From the NCBI RefSeq assembly GCF_003576645.1, contig NC_044916.1, positions 3,909,291-3,973,290 of the forward strand: a DNA stretch of 64,000 bases, read 5' to 3'. How positions within the stretch are numbered: the first letter of the stretch is position 1; every line of letters starts with the position of its first letter. Below are positions 10,201-21,107 of this stretch, one piece after another. The notes beneath the pieces were generated by a model that worked only from the letters and a program-made list of their open reading frames with translations, did not search any database and was not told the DNA's origin. The stretch comes from Ipomoea triloba. Lineage: Eukaryota; Streptophyta; Magnoliopsida; Solanales; Convolvulaceae. The translations under genes were made by a program, and so were the position numbers.

Positions 10201-12784
10201 GATACGCTAGGTAGTCGGCCAGCGCCTAGCGCCTAAGGGCCGATTAATCGAGCCTAGGCGGGATTTTTGCAACAATGGAAATATGACCTGCAAATAATCA
10301 TCTCACTACTTCAAGTATCCTCCTAGTTGCTGGAGACCCACTGATTATGAAACTAATGGGATGATTCTCCAGATTTATTGAAAAATATGGAACCCATGTT
10401 ATTGTTGGGGTAAAGATGGGAGGAAAGGATGTAATTCACATAAAGCAGCTTCACAATTCAAATCTTGAGCCGACTGAAGTGCAGAAATTGTTAAAACAAT
10501 TAGCCGATGAAAGGTTTTCAAATGATGTAAATGGGAGCTTGATATCAAATACCAATACATCTACAGGAAAACTCAAGGTAACTGTACCTTAGAATTACCT
10601 TGACATTCTTCACCCTCCTGTTTTACTGTTTTCTGTTTAGATATCTTAACAGTTAACATGTCCTGTTAGAGGATTTTGTTCAGATACATAATAAAAAGTG
10701 ACATGATCACACTGAAATGACTAGTAAACTTGTGAAACTAGATTGCAATTCCAATGGTACTGAGGGATACTTGAAAACAAAAGATCAAGATATGGCAATA
10801 CATTCTTGTATCTTGTGAAGAAGAAAACATTGAGAATTCTTTTGCATAAAAGAACCTGGGAGAACACTTTATACAAGAACTGTTTAATACATAGGAAGCT
10901 ACTTAAGCCACCCAGCGCTGATTGAATTCTTTTTTCTGTTCCCAGGCTGAAAAATCTATGCTATGGGATGCTAGTTTACCAGTTGCACGTTCCATGATAC
11001 CAACTATCACATCACACTCAAAGAATGATGTAAGCCTTCAATCTTTGCAATGCCTCTTGCTTTTATACCAAATTTGTGATTTTTCTTTTTCTTTCTAAAC
11101 TAGATATTTCAAGCTAAGACAATGTATCCCATTGCAGGATATAATAAGCATTCATATTCGTCGGGGAGGCGTTGATTATGGCCAAAGTCATAGCCAGTGG
11201 CTTTCTACAGTATCAGAGAATCCTAATGTTATATCCATGTCCTTTGTGCCTATTGCTTCACTTTTAAGTGGTGTTCGGGGTAGTGGATTCTTAAGCCATG
11301 CAATGAACTTGTACCTCCGATGTGAGTATTCTACATTCTCTATTTAATACTCCATATCTTTTTCCTTTTTTGTTTTTTTTTTTAATAGAGGAAGGCTACA
11401 AGCCTACAAATTTTGTAACTTGTGATACACCGAGGCGTTTTTTTTGGATTCCAAGTTGGTGGATCATATGGGTTGTGAATAGTTATGCATGGTTTTCCTG
11501 TAGCTTTGAAGACAAATTTCCATCAGTTAAAGTTTGATCAATTAATTGATACTCCGTATATATGTAGTCCACTGTCCATTGCCTGTAATACCCACCTTCT
11601 GCATGAGTGTTCAGGTTGAAGTTTCATTCCTATTTCCTATTAATTGAGCATTAACACCAAGTAATCTTTTACATATGGGTGTAAGTGAAGGTGTGCTTTC
11701 AATTACAGGAACAGATATATCCTTCATTCTTTTTGAAGTTATACTAACAGTGGCCACTATATGACTTGAACAATAGTTATACTCTGTATCTGATAACAAA
11801 TTTGTGCAGACAAACCACCACTAGAAGAACTCCAACAATTTCTGGAATTTCAGTTACCTCGACAATGGGCTCCAGCATATGGTGATCTTCCTCTTGGTCA
11901 TCGTCGCAGAAAACAGAGCTCTCCATCATTGCAATTCACTTTTATGGGCCCAAAACTATTTGTAAATACCGAGAAGGTGAATTTTTGCAGTTTAGAACAA
12001 CGTTTTCTGTTCATTATTGACTTCGCAACTGCATCTTTTATCAAGTTGAATGTTTCACGAGAGATTTAAAATAACATATAGAACCTTGCAGGTTGAGTCT
12101 GGAAACCGACCAGTAACTGGAATTCGCTTATACCTGGAAGGTAAAAGGAGCGATCACCTAGCTATCCACCTACAGCATTTGTCAACCCTTCCACAAAGTC
12201 TGCAATTAACAGATGATCTCACCTATGAGCCCGTTGATGAGCATTTTGAACGAGGCTATTTTGAACCCGTGAAATGGAGCATATTTTCACATGTTTGCAC
12301 AGCTCCGATTGAGTGCCATGGAACCCGGATAGATGATTTTGCTTCAATAGCGACCAAGGCCTGGTTTGAGGTGAAGGCTATTGGCATGAAGAAGGTCCTA
12401 TTCCTGAGGCTTGGATTCTCGATGGTGGCATCTGCTACTATCCGCAGGTCAGAGTGGGACGAACCAATGAGTTCAACTCGCAAATCAGGGCTGATTTCTT
12501 TGCTGATCACCACGCCATTCAGCACAAAGCTAACACAACCCGATAAACAACCGGCAAAAGTGGATTTGAACTCGGCTGTTTACCCCGCGGGCCCACCTAC
12601 GCCAGCAAGACCTCCAAAGATGTCACACTTTGTGGATACGAAAGAAATGGTGAGAGGCCCCGAGGAGTCACCAGGGTACTGGGTGGTGACTGGTGCAAGG
12701 CTCTTCGTCGAGGACAGCAGGATAAGAATCAAAGTGAAGTACTCACTGCTGACCATAATGTCAGAGGACTCATTCTTGATATGA
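7296..12784 (+). CDS. NSL1: MACPF domain protein, NSL1-like cell-death regulator
   Basis: Seven coding exons: 7296-7568, 9021-9259, 10373-10577, 10946-11029, 11138-11321, 11810-11976, 12092-12784. They join in frame with GT..AG borders to 614 residues, close to the length of Arabidopsis NSL1. The MACPF signature YGTHVIVGVKMGG lies at residues 176-187. Other family blocks are SIKCDKGERTRFRSD (exon 1), KIPSGLYNAMF (exon 2), IRRGGVDYGQSH (exon 5) and LEFQLPRQWAP (exon 6). The stretch after TYEP in the last exon matches NSL1 better, as I remember it, than the other three plant MACPF proteins. Loss of NSL1 in Arabidopsis causes salicylate-dependent necrotic lesions, so this is probably a negative regulator of immune cell death. 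I chose the ATG at 7296 over an in-frame ATG at 7092 because the protein aligns only from there. It converges with the PPR gene, with 405 bp between stop codons. Confidence 0.92.
9827..10277. mobile_element. hAT-type MITE in intron 2 of the NSL1-like gene
   Basis: The element is flanked by an exact 8-bp direct repeat GAAATATG (9819-9826 and 10278-10285). Its ends form an imperfect inverted repeat, CATGGTTGAAAAAATC and CATTGTTGCAAAAATC. The 451-bp body has an AT-rich core and GC-rich flanks packed with CCTAGGC/TAGGCG words in both orientations, typical subterminal transposase sites. It has no coding capacity. Target length and ends point to the hAT superfamily. Confidence 0.8.
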
Positions 12785-13189
12785 GACATCCAAGCCATTT
12801 TAGATTGCAGCATCAAACGTGTTACTTTCTACATTTCATCGTGTACTATAAACCAAACATTTGTTACTGGGGAGTGGGGAGAGATTGCATATTGTAGCAA
12901 GGTTGTCTTTTGTTAAAAATCTAGTCATTGCAGTAGTAATTTGTAAAGAATCATCACAGTTCAGAGAAAGCATTCAATTTCTGGAGCAAAAGCCCATTTG
13001 GTAGTGCTCCAATGTTCAGTTCAGAGATGAAAAGTGATTTTTTGTTTGTGCTCAAAAATTAATCAGACTGGAAATGTATTATTTCTATTGTAATAATTAA
13101 TTGAAACCAAAAATGTCACAGAGACTAGCCTGCTGGTGTATCAAAAAGATCCAATCATGGAGAAAGTATAACATTATTGAATTAAAAGG

Positions 13190-16009
13190 TTACCAGTAAT
13201 CCCCACAAGAACAAGATCCATCTTTGAAATGGTGGAACCTATTGATATCTCTAATGATGATTTCTCTTGAGACAATCTTACAGATGAATTTGAAGGCTGT
13301 GTGGCAGTCCAAGCAAATCCTAAGGTTCTTCTTCACCCTGATGGGAGCTCCAGGTGGAGTAGCAATCAACCCGAATGCCACAGCGAGTTTCTCGCTGTGG
13401 TAAGAGAGGAGGATCTCTTTTTGTCGCCTTTCGACATCGTGGAGATCCACCTCTACCATTGGAACATACCCAGCTTTCGCCATTAGGTCTCCCAACTCCT
13501 CGAGTTTGGCGTATATTTCTTGGCTTCTAGGATGGCTTCTGTCGCCCACGATAAACGAGTATACCATGTCCTTGGCTTCAATCCAGCTCATCCCAGGTTC
13601 CTTCTTTACTTTGCTGTCTTTCATCAACCTTCTCACCTCTGCTACATTCCCCCACAGCCCAACTGATGCATAAATATTTGCAAGAAGAACATGTGTCCCA
13701 GATTTCTCCGGTTCAAGGCTGAAAAGCTTGTGTGCAGCTTCTTCGCCTAGCTGCACGTTTTTATGGATTCTTGCAGCACCGAGAAGTGCCCCCCACACAG
13801 ACGCATTAGCCTCGAAAGGCATCTTATTAATGAGACCAATAGCCTCGTCCAGCTCTCCTGCTCGCCCCAGGACATCAATCATGCAGGCGTAGTGCTCTTG
13901 CGTTGGTTCCACTCCAAACGTCTCGTTCATCGTCTGGAAATAGTTTTTTGCCTCTGCAACTAAACCGGCATGGTTACATGCACAGAGGACACTAACTAGC
14001 GTTATGTGATTGGGGGAAATACCATCGCTAAGCATTTCACTGAACAAATTAAGCGCCTTCGTTGCATGTCCATGCTGGGCAAGCCCCGCAATCATAGCTG
14101 ACCACGAGACAATACTTTTGTTTGGAACCTCAGAGAAAGCACGCCCAGCGTCCTCTATGCTTCCACATTTGGCATACATATTTACCAGAGAATTGCCAGC
14201 AAAGGTATCAGACATGAACCCGTGTTTCATGACATGAACGTGCATTTGTTTCCCCTGTTCATACGCCGACAGATTTGCACAGGCATTCAGGAGCGAACTG
14301 CAAACAAATGAGTCAGGAATTATACCCATATCTTGCAACCTTAAATATAGCTTCAAAGCTTCTTCGCCTTGTCCATATTGAGCATAAGCTGTAATCAAAG
14401 AGGTAAACGATGGCAAATCTACAATCGGGCATTCCTCGAAAATTTTAGCTGCATCCACCAGCAGGCTACATTTTCCGTATGAATCAATGAGACTATTTAT
14501 CACAAACGCATCAGACAGAAACCCCGACTTAACACAAAGTGCATGGACTTGTTTACAGACATCAGCAGCCTGCAAGCCGGCAGTGGAGTTGAGGACTACT
14601 AGTAAAGTTGTCTGATCAAATACGATTCCTTTCTCATGCATCTCAGTGAAAAGGGTTAGACATTCTGTGTCTGCCTCGTTCTGTGAATACCCGGAGATCA
14701 TAGCATTCAACGCAATCAAGTCCTTCTCGGGCATCAAATCATAGATTAGTCTTGCATTGTTCATCAGATCGCATTTGCAATACATATCAATAAGGCCAAC
14801 ACTCACAAATGGATCTAATACTATGTCTTTCTTGATTAAAAGAGAATGCAATGTTTTACCCGTTCGCTGCAGCTGCAATGCAGCACAAGCTTTCAGAGCG
14901 CTTGATAAAGTGAACATATTTGGCCGCATTCCCGACCTTCTCATCTGGCACAGCATATCCAAAGCTTGGTCATGACACTCGCGGAGAACACACCCAGCAA
15001 TTAGAGCATTCCAGGAAACAATGTCGGGTTCTGCAATTCCCTGAAAAACAGCAATGGCATCCTTTTTCAAGTCCCCCAATTTCGCATACATGTCTACGAG
15101 TGCATTAGAGGAGAAAGGGTCTGAATCATAACCGAGCTTTAACAGATAACCGTGGATTTTCTTCCCTAGACCAATATCTGCTAATCCTGTACAAGCATTC
15201 AATATTGTGGATAAACTATACTCATCTGGCCTTATTCCACTCTCAATCATTTCTTGAAACAAGCACACAGCTTCCCCGAAATAGTCACTCTGTGTGTAAC
15301 AAGAAAACAAAGCATTCCACGACACAACATTCCTTTCCGGGATCTCCTCAAATAGTCTCCTAGAATCCAGTAGCTCCCCGCATTTCGCATACAAAACAAC
15401 CAATGTGTTGGCCACAAACACATCAGATCCAAACCCAGTCACCATCACAACCCCATGAATCTGCTTCCCAAGCAAAAGATCCTTTTTAAGCGAGCACGCC
15501 TTAAGCACACTAGGGAATGCAAACTCATTACACTTAAGTCCCAAAGAATGCATCTTTTGGAAAGCTAAGGCAGCCTCTTCCCCAAGCCCATTCTGGGCAT
15601 ACCCAGACATCAAAGAAGACCAAGAAACCAAGTCTGGTTCGGGACTTTCCTCGAGCAGCTTGTGGGCATGCCCAAAAACCCCACATTTTGAGTAAAGATT
15701 TATCAAATGGTTTCTATGTTTACTGTCTTGGGACAACCCAAGCTTCGTTACACACGCATGGATTTGTAGACCTGGGACTAGAGACTTGATCTGGGAAAGG
15801 TGAGAAAGGAGCTTTGTGTAAGTGGAGTCAATAGTTCCGGTGAATCTTGGAATAACAGGATTGTGAAAATCTTGAACTGAGGAGAGCGTAGAGATTAAGG
15901 CAAATCTTGGCGATGGAAAAGAGAGTTTGAATTGCAGGTAAAGCCGTTGGATAAGAGGTTTTTGATCATAATAGTGGCGCCAAAAATTCGTCATAGTCCA
16001 TTTGGGCAA
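13190..16009 (-). CDS. DYW-class pentatricopeptide repeat protein (RNA editing factor)
   Basis: An intronless 939-aa protein, as is usual for plant PPR genes. From about residue 100 it is a run of P-L-S repeats (for example VSWNALFSCYTQ, FVANTLVVLYAKCG), then E/E+ motifs and a C-terminal DYW domain over about the last 95 residues. The DYW domain keeps the zinc/catalytic HSEKLAVAFGL, the CLDCH pair and the terminal CSCGDYW, so it should be a competent cytidine deaminase. Such proteins bind one or a few organelle transcripts and convert C to U. The first 40 residues are rich in basic and aromatic residues and lack acidic ones, fitting an organelle presequence. Met6 is an alternative start. The exact target and orthologue were not identified, so no symbol is given. 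Confidence 0.95.
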   Translation of the reverse strand: MPKWTMTNFWRHYYDQKPLIQRLYLQFKLSFPSPRFALISTLSSVQDFHNPVIPRFTGTIDSTYTKLLSHLSQIKSLVPGLQIHACVTKLGLSQDSKHRNHLINLYSKCGVFGHAHKLLEESPEPDLVSWSSLMSGYAQNGLGEEAALAFQKMHSLGLKCNEFAFPSVLKACSLKKDLLLGKQIHGVVMVTGFGSDVFVANTLVVLYAKCGELLDSRRLFEEIPERNVVSWNALFSCYTQSDYFGEAVCLFQEMIESGIRPDEYSLSTILNACTGLADIGLGKKIHGYLLKLGYDSDPFSSNALVDMYAKLGDLKKDAIAVFQGIAEPDIVSWNALIAGCVLRECHDQALDMLCQMRRSGMRPNMFTLSSALKACAALQLQRTGKTLHSLLIKKDIVLDPFVSVGLIDMYCKCDLMNNARLIYDLMPEKDLIALNAMISGYSQNEADTECLTLFTEMHEKGIVFDQTTLLVVLNSTAGLQAADVCKQVHALCVKSGFLSDAFVINSLIDSYGKCSLLVDAAKIFEECPIVDLPSFTSLITAYAQYGQGEEALKLYLRLQDMGIIPDSFVCSSLLNACANLSAYEQGKQMHVHVMKHGFMSDTFAGNSLVNMYAKCGSIEDAGRAFSEVPNKSIVSWSAMIAGLAQHGHATKALNLFSEMLSDGISPNHITLVSVLCACNHAGLVAEAKNYFQTMNETFGVEPTQEHYACMIDVLGRAGELDEAIGLINKMPFEANASVWGALLGAARIHKNVQLGEEAAHKLFSLEPEKSGTHVLLANIYASVGLWGNVAEVRRLMKDSKVKKEPGMSWIEAKDMVYSFIVGDRSHPRSQEIYAKLEELGDLMAKAGYVPMVEVDLHDVERRQKEILLSYHSEKLAVAFGLIATPPGAPIRVKKNLRICLDCHTAFKFICKIVSREIIIRDINRFHHFKDGSCSCGDYW

Positions 16010-18196
16010 AAGGCCAAGATCGAACTACCCAATCACACGTGACAGACAAGATTCAAGATTTTACCTAGGGTTTAAACAGAAGAATATTGCTTACCTATCT
16101 TCTCTCCTGTAATCTTGGATTTTCTTGCAAAATTGAATCTTTCATTAATAGTCAAGTTTCTCAATTCTCATAACTTACTCGCCTCTTATTTTTACAAAAT
16201 TGAAATTTGTCTCCCCCTTTTTTATATTCATGATGTGCTCATGTGCTTCACTCTAATTTTATTCATTAATGAATATAGTTTATTTTTCGAATAGCTAATT
16301 AAATCTTTTTTTTTTTTTGGTAGTAGAACAGTTAATTAAATCTTAAATTACTAAATTATAGTATTAAGTGTATAATGTTAAATTGGTAGACACAAAAAAA
16401 ATGTCATTAAAATTTTGATAAAATTATTTGATTGTATACTAATTAAGAGTTTGATCTCCATCAAAACAATTACAAATCAAAAGCAAGAATTGTGACATGA
16501 ATGGTGCGAGTATAGGTGATGTGGTATGGGATTCTCCTTGGGGTGATGTGGTATGGGATTCTCCTTGGTTGATTGAGTTTAGGTAACGGTTTGGTGTGAT
16601 GGATAGTCTCATCACGGAGTTTTGAAAGATTTTTCATGACTAAATTAAAGTCTTTATCAAAAAAATATTTTTAACCGTACAAATTAAGTTGGAGAGCGAC
16701 TTAATGGTAGTCACACAAAAAGTTGTGTTGAGCATTATTCAGGAATTCACACCTTCAGCAAAAGTTCATGTGTGCACTGTGGTTGTCAATGCTCCATCCA
16801 TAATGCAATATATGTGTGAACTGAATGACTTCCTCTTTGGTCTCGAACTAGTTTTGGTTATAATTTTTTCAAATGTTTTTTTATGGTATTCACCCTTGAT
16901 CAACTCTTTGCAAATGTGGTTAGTGTTGTTTTTTTTTAAAAAAAAAATTTATATAGTTTGTTTTGGTGTGTTGCATCCACGTATAAAAAAAACGAAAACA
17001 AAAACAAAAAATAAATTAAAGTACAATAGGATACATTTATTATGGATGCAATGATGCATAACGTAACATTATATTATATGTGAAGCAATATGAGAAGTTG
17101 AGAACTCAATAAAAACAATAATAGTAACTGTTGGATTGAGAAGGACGAACTTCAATTCCTACTGATAGGGCATACCAAGTGAGAAGAATTCCTGAGAGAC
17201 ACTAGCTTAGCTTGAGAGTGGCGTCTAGGCACCTTCCTTTAATTTGATCTAAAAGGTTTCAAGTTCGACTATTCACAATGAGAGCGGCTTGTTAATCTTT
17301 TTAGTTTGAGTTTATATCATTGTAGTACTTACCAGCTTAGATCACATGATGTGATTTACCTAATGCACGGATAGTTCCCGTAGGCTTCCAGTATTGTCCC
17401 AAAATAAACAAATTAAATCAATTTTTTTAACAAAACATTTTACCATTTGAAATGTTTGTATATAATTATTGGCATGTTGGGTAGAGGCATAAAGAATCAA
17501 GTCCAACATTTGAAACATAAAATGAGTTGTTATACAAGTATATAAAAAAAATTCCGTGTTCACTATCAACTATATCTTTTAACAAAGAATATCGAGAAAC
17601 ATTTAATTTCAACAAGAATTCTACTATGCATACTCTCAAATTCTACTCTCTAATGTAGCAAACAATGATTGGTTATTTTCATCATGGTCCACAAAGTGTT
17701 TACACCAAAGAAATTGTAAAAAAATAAAAATAAAAATTAAGAGTACCAAGTATTTTTGTTTCAACCATTGACATCAAAACAAAAAATTAATGGGTGATAT
17801 AAGTGCTTGACCCACCAATATTTAATTCTCATTATATATCATTAAATACTCCATAAAATCGTTAATACGGAGTAAATAAACAAAAAATGGTGTAAATAAT
17901 TTTTTATTGAAAAAGAAAAAAAGTTGGGAGAAAGCTACCTTGATGGTTTGACAGCTTGCCTAATCAAGGTCAGGGGATGTGACGTACATTGACATCTCTG
18001 AAAAGTAGGAGAGAATATATATATATTCTTATTCGAGATGAAGTAAACGGCGTCGTTTACCCGTCACCTTCGGATCCTAAGAGGACTGACCGCTCGCTAG
18101 TCGCTACACTCACACGAACGACCACTCTTTCAAATTCTCCAAAATCTTCTCTTCTCTTCTCTTCTCTTCTCACTTCCTATCACTGCAATCCAATCC
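16010..18196. other. Intergenic region between PPR and OB-fold genes
   Basis: It holds the divergent promoters of two genes. A plus-strand open frame of 121 codons at 16689-17054 has no recognisable domain and low-complexity ends; I do not call it. A SINE-like or tRNA-related repeat with weak A and B boxes occurs at about 17200-17330. A CTTCT-rich tract at 18146-18170 lies in the likely 5' leader of the OB-fold gene. Confidence 0.5.
16515..16568. repeat. Perfect 27-bp tandem duplication
   Basis: Two identical copies of a 27-bp unit (16515-16541 and 16542-16568), each beginning GGTGATGTGG and ending TTCTCCTTGG. The lack of mismatch suggests a recent replication slip. Confidence 0.95.
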
Positions 18197-19416
18197 ATGG
18201 CTACCAGAAGCTACAATCGCCGCCGACCTTCCGCCGCCGCCGCCGCCGGGGGGGCCGTGAAGACGCCAATGAGGAAGCCGGTGTTCGTGAAGGTGGATCA
18301 GTTGCAGCCCGGGACTAGCGGCCATAACCTCACCGTCAAGGTCTTGAACTGCAACACAGTGCTGGAGAAGAAGCCGACGACCAATACGGCGTCGTTGGCG
18401 GGGCCCCGTCGCCCTCCCCACAACACTCGCATCGCGGAGTGCCTCATCGGGGACGAAACTGGGACTATCCTCTTCACTGCGCGTAACGACCAAGGTTTCG
18501 TGTTTCCCTCTCACTTTTTTTTTGGCTTTCTGGACATTGTTTAATCTGTAATTGATGTTGATTTCCTGCGTTTTCTCAATTTTCGTGATAGTCTGGTGAC
18601 AAAATTGCATTTCTAGGGTTCCAAGTTACAAATTGATGCTCAATGTTGATTAACCTAATCGTAGTTTGGACTTTGGATTGGTTAGTGTTGCTTAGGGATT
18701 GTAAATTCTTCGATTGTCTTCTTTCCAATGATACTTTATACTACTCTGTGGTGTTGTACCTTTTCCTTTGTACCTCTAGCTAAGGCACAGATACGATACC
18801 ACCAAGCACAAAGCAGTTACCATAGAAATTTCCCTTGAGTTAGGGCAGAAATCAAATGACTGATTGTATATTAGTTGTGTGTTACATACTATTCTGCAGA
18901 GCTTTGGATTTTGTTATCATTCCTATATCTTTTATTCAAAGTTCTTCTGTGTTGTGGAGTTAAATAATTGCTGGCTTCGAGAACGAACACACAATTGGGT
19001 TTATTACGGCTTTAGAGCTCTGTAGAAATGAGCACGCAATAGTAGATTTGAAGTTCTGGGTTTGTAAAGAGTGTGTATTCAGTTGCAGCTTGATTGCAAT
19101 ACTTTGTCATCTAGTCATTTCTCTTGGTTTGCATTTTATCACTGATATTTTTGTTTTCCACATTTATGCACTAACCTGCTAGGCCAGTATGTTGATTTGT
19201 GGTGATGATATCCTTTATTATCCTGCAGTTGAATTGATGAAACCAGAAACCACTGTAATTCTTCGCAACGCCAAGATTGACATGTTTAAGGGGTCTATGA
19301 GGCTAGCCGTGGACAAATGGGGTCGAATTGAGGTAACTGAGCCTGCAGATTTCACGGTCAAAGAAGACAACAATCTATCACTGGTCGAGTACGAGTTGGT
19401 GAATGTTGAAGAATAG
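18197..19416 (+). CDS. OB-fold nucleic-acid-binding protein, At4g28440-like
   Basis: Two coding exons, 18197-18494 and 19229-19416, join in frame (codon split after CAAG) to 161 residues. After a basic, Ala-rich start, the protein carries a single OB fold from about residue 30 to 150. Recognisable blocks are FVKVDQLQPGTSGHNLTVKV, ECLIGDETGTILFTARNDQ, VILRNAKIDMFKGSMRLAVD and KEDNNLSLVEYELVNVEE. These match the small plant family represented by Arabidopsis At4g28440, which resembles the single-stranded-DNA-binding SOSS-B/NABP fold. Single-stranded nucleic acid binding is inferred from the fold; the cellular role is not settled to my knowledge. The ATG at 18197 follows a CT-rich leader and aligns with the family start. 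Confidence 0.92.
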
Positions 19417-20654
19417 TGCTATGTCCCTTTTGCCTCTTTTGTCTACTGGGTGAAGTTCCAATTCTGGTTTTTGGGTGGGTCGATTATTGAAGAAGTGCGT
19501 TCTTCCTCTGTTATCTATTAAAGATGATATCGGGTAAAAAAAATATGTATCTGGCTACTGGTGTTTTGTGAATGTTGAAGAAAGGGTGGAAGTGCATTTT
19601 ACCACTTTTATCTATTAGGGTTTAGGAGAGGGTGTTGGGTAAATTCAGTGTTGGGTCTTGGGGTTTGGTATAGTATTCAGTTATGGTATTTGTTTTGTGA
19701 AGACTCCTCCACTGTTACTAGGACTAATCTAATCTAAGTTTGATTAATTGGTATGTAAAAGAGATTTGACTTTAATCATGTGAGAATTTGTGTACATCTT
19801 TTGTCTTTCAAAGCATTATGTGCAATGCTCCTTACAAGTTGTTTGATACTAACCTTTGATTTGCGGGGAAAGCTTACCATTGCTACTTGAATGTGTGCTC
19901 TCTGGGTGAAGCTTGCTAGTAAAAAATCAAGAGGAGGTAAATCATCTTAAGTTGTCTATAGTTGATTGGTTCAAATTAAGGAGATCCAGAGACAGCTTTT
20001 GTTCAACTTAAAAATAAGAGTTGATTATAAATTTACTCAATTTAGTCTTTAGTCAATAACTTTTAAAGCTACTAAATTTAATTATTTTGATTATAAATTT
20101 ACTCAATTTAGTCTTTAGGCAATAACTTTTAAAGCTACTAAATTTAATTATTTTGGAGTTACTAAATGTAGTCCTGAAGTATTGAACTTCTCAATTGTAA
20201 TTAACGGTTCACACAAGGAAAATGTGGATTAAAATTATAAATAAGAGGATGAAAGCTGAAATTAATTCTGAAAATAACATAAAAGAATTAATATCATATT
20301 TATTTCTCGATTTTAATAAATTTTCAAATTTAGTCATCTAACTTTCATAATTGTGCTAAATTAAGTCTTCTATTGTAGATTTCAAAAAAAAAAAAAAAAA
20401 CTTCTATTGTATTGTGTAATTTGTCTCATTGATGCTGACTTCATAAACAGTATTGTAAATTTGCTAAGTATTAAAATTAGAAAAACTATTTTTTTTTTTT
20501 TGACAATAGAAAAACTATTTAAGTGTATAACGAAAATAGAAAGTATTTGAGTCCGATGTATTTCTTTTTCAATTTTAATTTTCACATTCTTATGTGATAA
20601 TATTTTATTGATGGATAACTAATGATTTTGTTTTTTAACATTAGGAGGTAAAGT
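19417..20654. other. 3' flank of the OB-fold gene and AT-rich spacer
   Basis: The first 400 bp are probably 3' UTR and terminator. Around 19917-19995 lies a dispersed repeat piece also seen near 29.76 kb. A 66-bp tandem duplication follows (separate entry). No gene is supported. Confidence 0.5.
20023..20154. repeat. 66-bp tandem duplication
   Basis: Copies at 20023-20088 and 20089-20154 begin GATTATAAATTTACTC and differ at one base (TAGTC versus TAGGC). Confidence 0.95.
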
Positions 20655-21012
20655 CTCTGTTTGGTAAAATAATTAGTCTATCAATCAATTTTAACTTGTT
20701 TAACCACTATTAGTTGTTTGATTTGATTAAACAACCAATATAGTTCCTCAAAAAAAAAAACCAATATAAATGTTTGGTTAATTAGTTTTTTTTAACATCT
20801 TATTGTTTCAAAAGACTAAAATTCAAAATACTACTCAAAACAACTTTTTTTATCAGCTTTTTGAAAAAGTAATTTTTCAAAAAAGTAATTTTGCATATAA
20901 TCAACTATCGGCTAACAGCTAATTTACCAAAAATCTTTCTATAATCAGCAAATACTATCAACTAATCAAACTACTAACCCAATCAACTAACAACTATTTA
21001 CCAAACACTCTG
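20655..21012. mobile_element. hAT-like MITE flanked by a duplicated spacer segment
   Basis: The ends CTCTGTTTGGTAAA and, inverted, GAGTGTTTGGTAAA match a widespread plant MITE type. The AT-rich body repeats TAGTTG/CAACTA words and has no coding potential. About 65 bp immediately left of the element (20589-20655) recur diverged just to its right (21041-21107), both holding CTTATGTGA and AGGAGGTAAA. Confidence 0.55.
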
Positions 21013-21107
21013 AAATAAAATTAAAAAAAAAATCACTTTCTTATGTGACAGTATTTGATTGACAGATAGCTAATGATTTTTTTTTTTTGGAACATCAGGA
21101 GGTAAAA

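Noticed and set aside
16689..17054. 121-codon plus-strand frame
   Set aside because: No domain, low-complexity Lys/Thr tail, no promoter or splice context; probably chance or transposon-derived.
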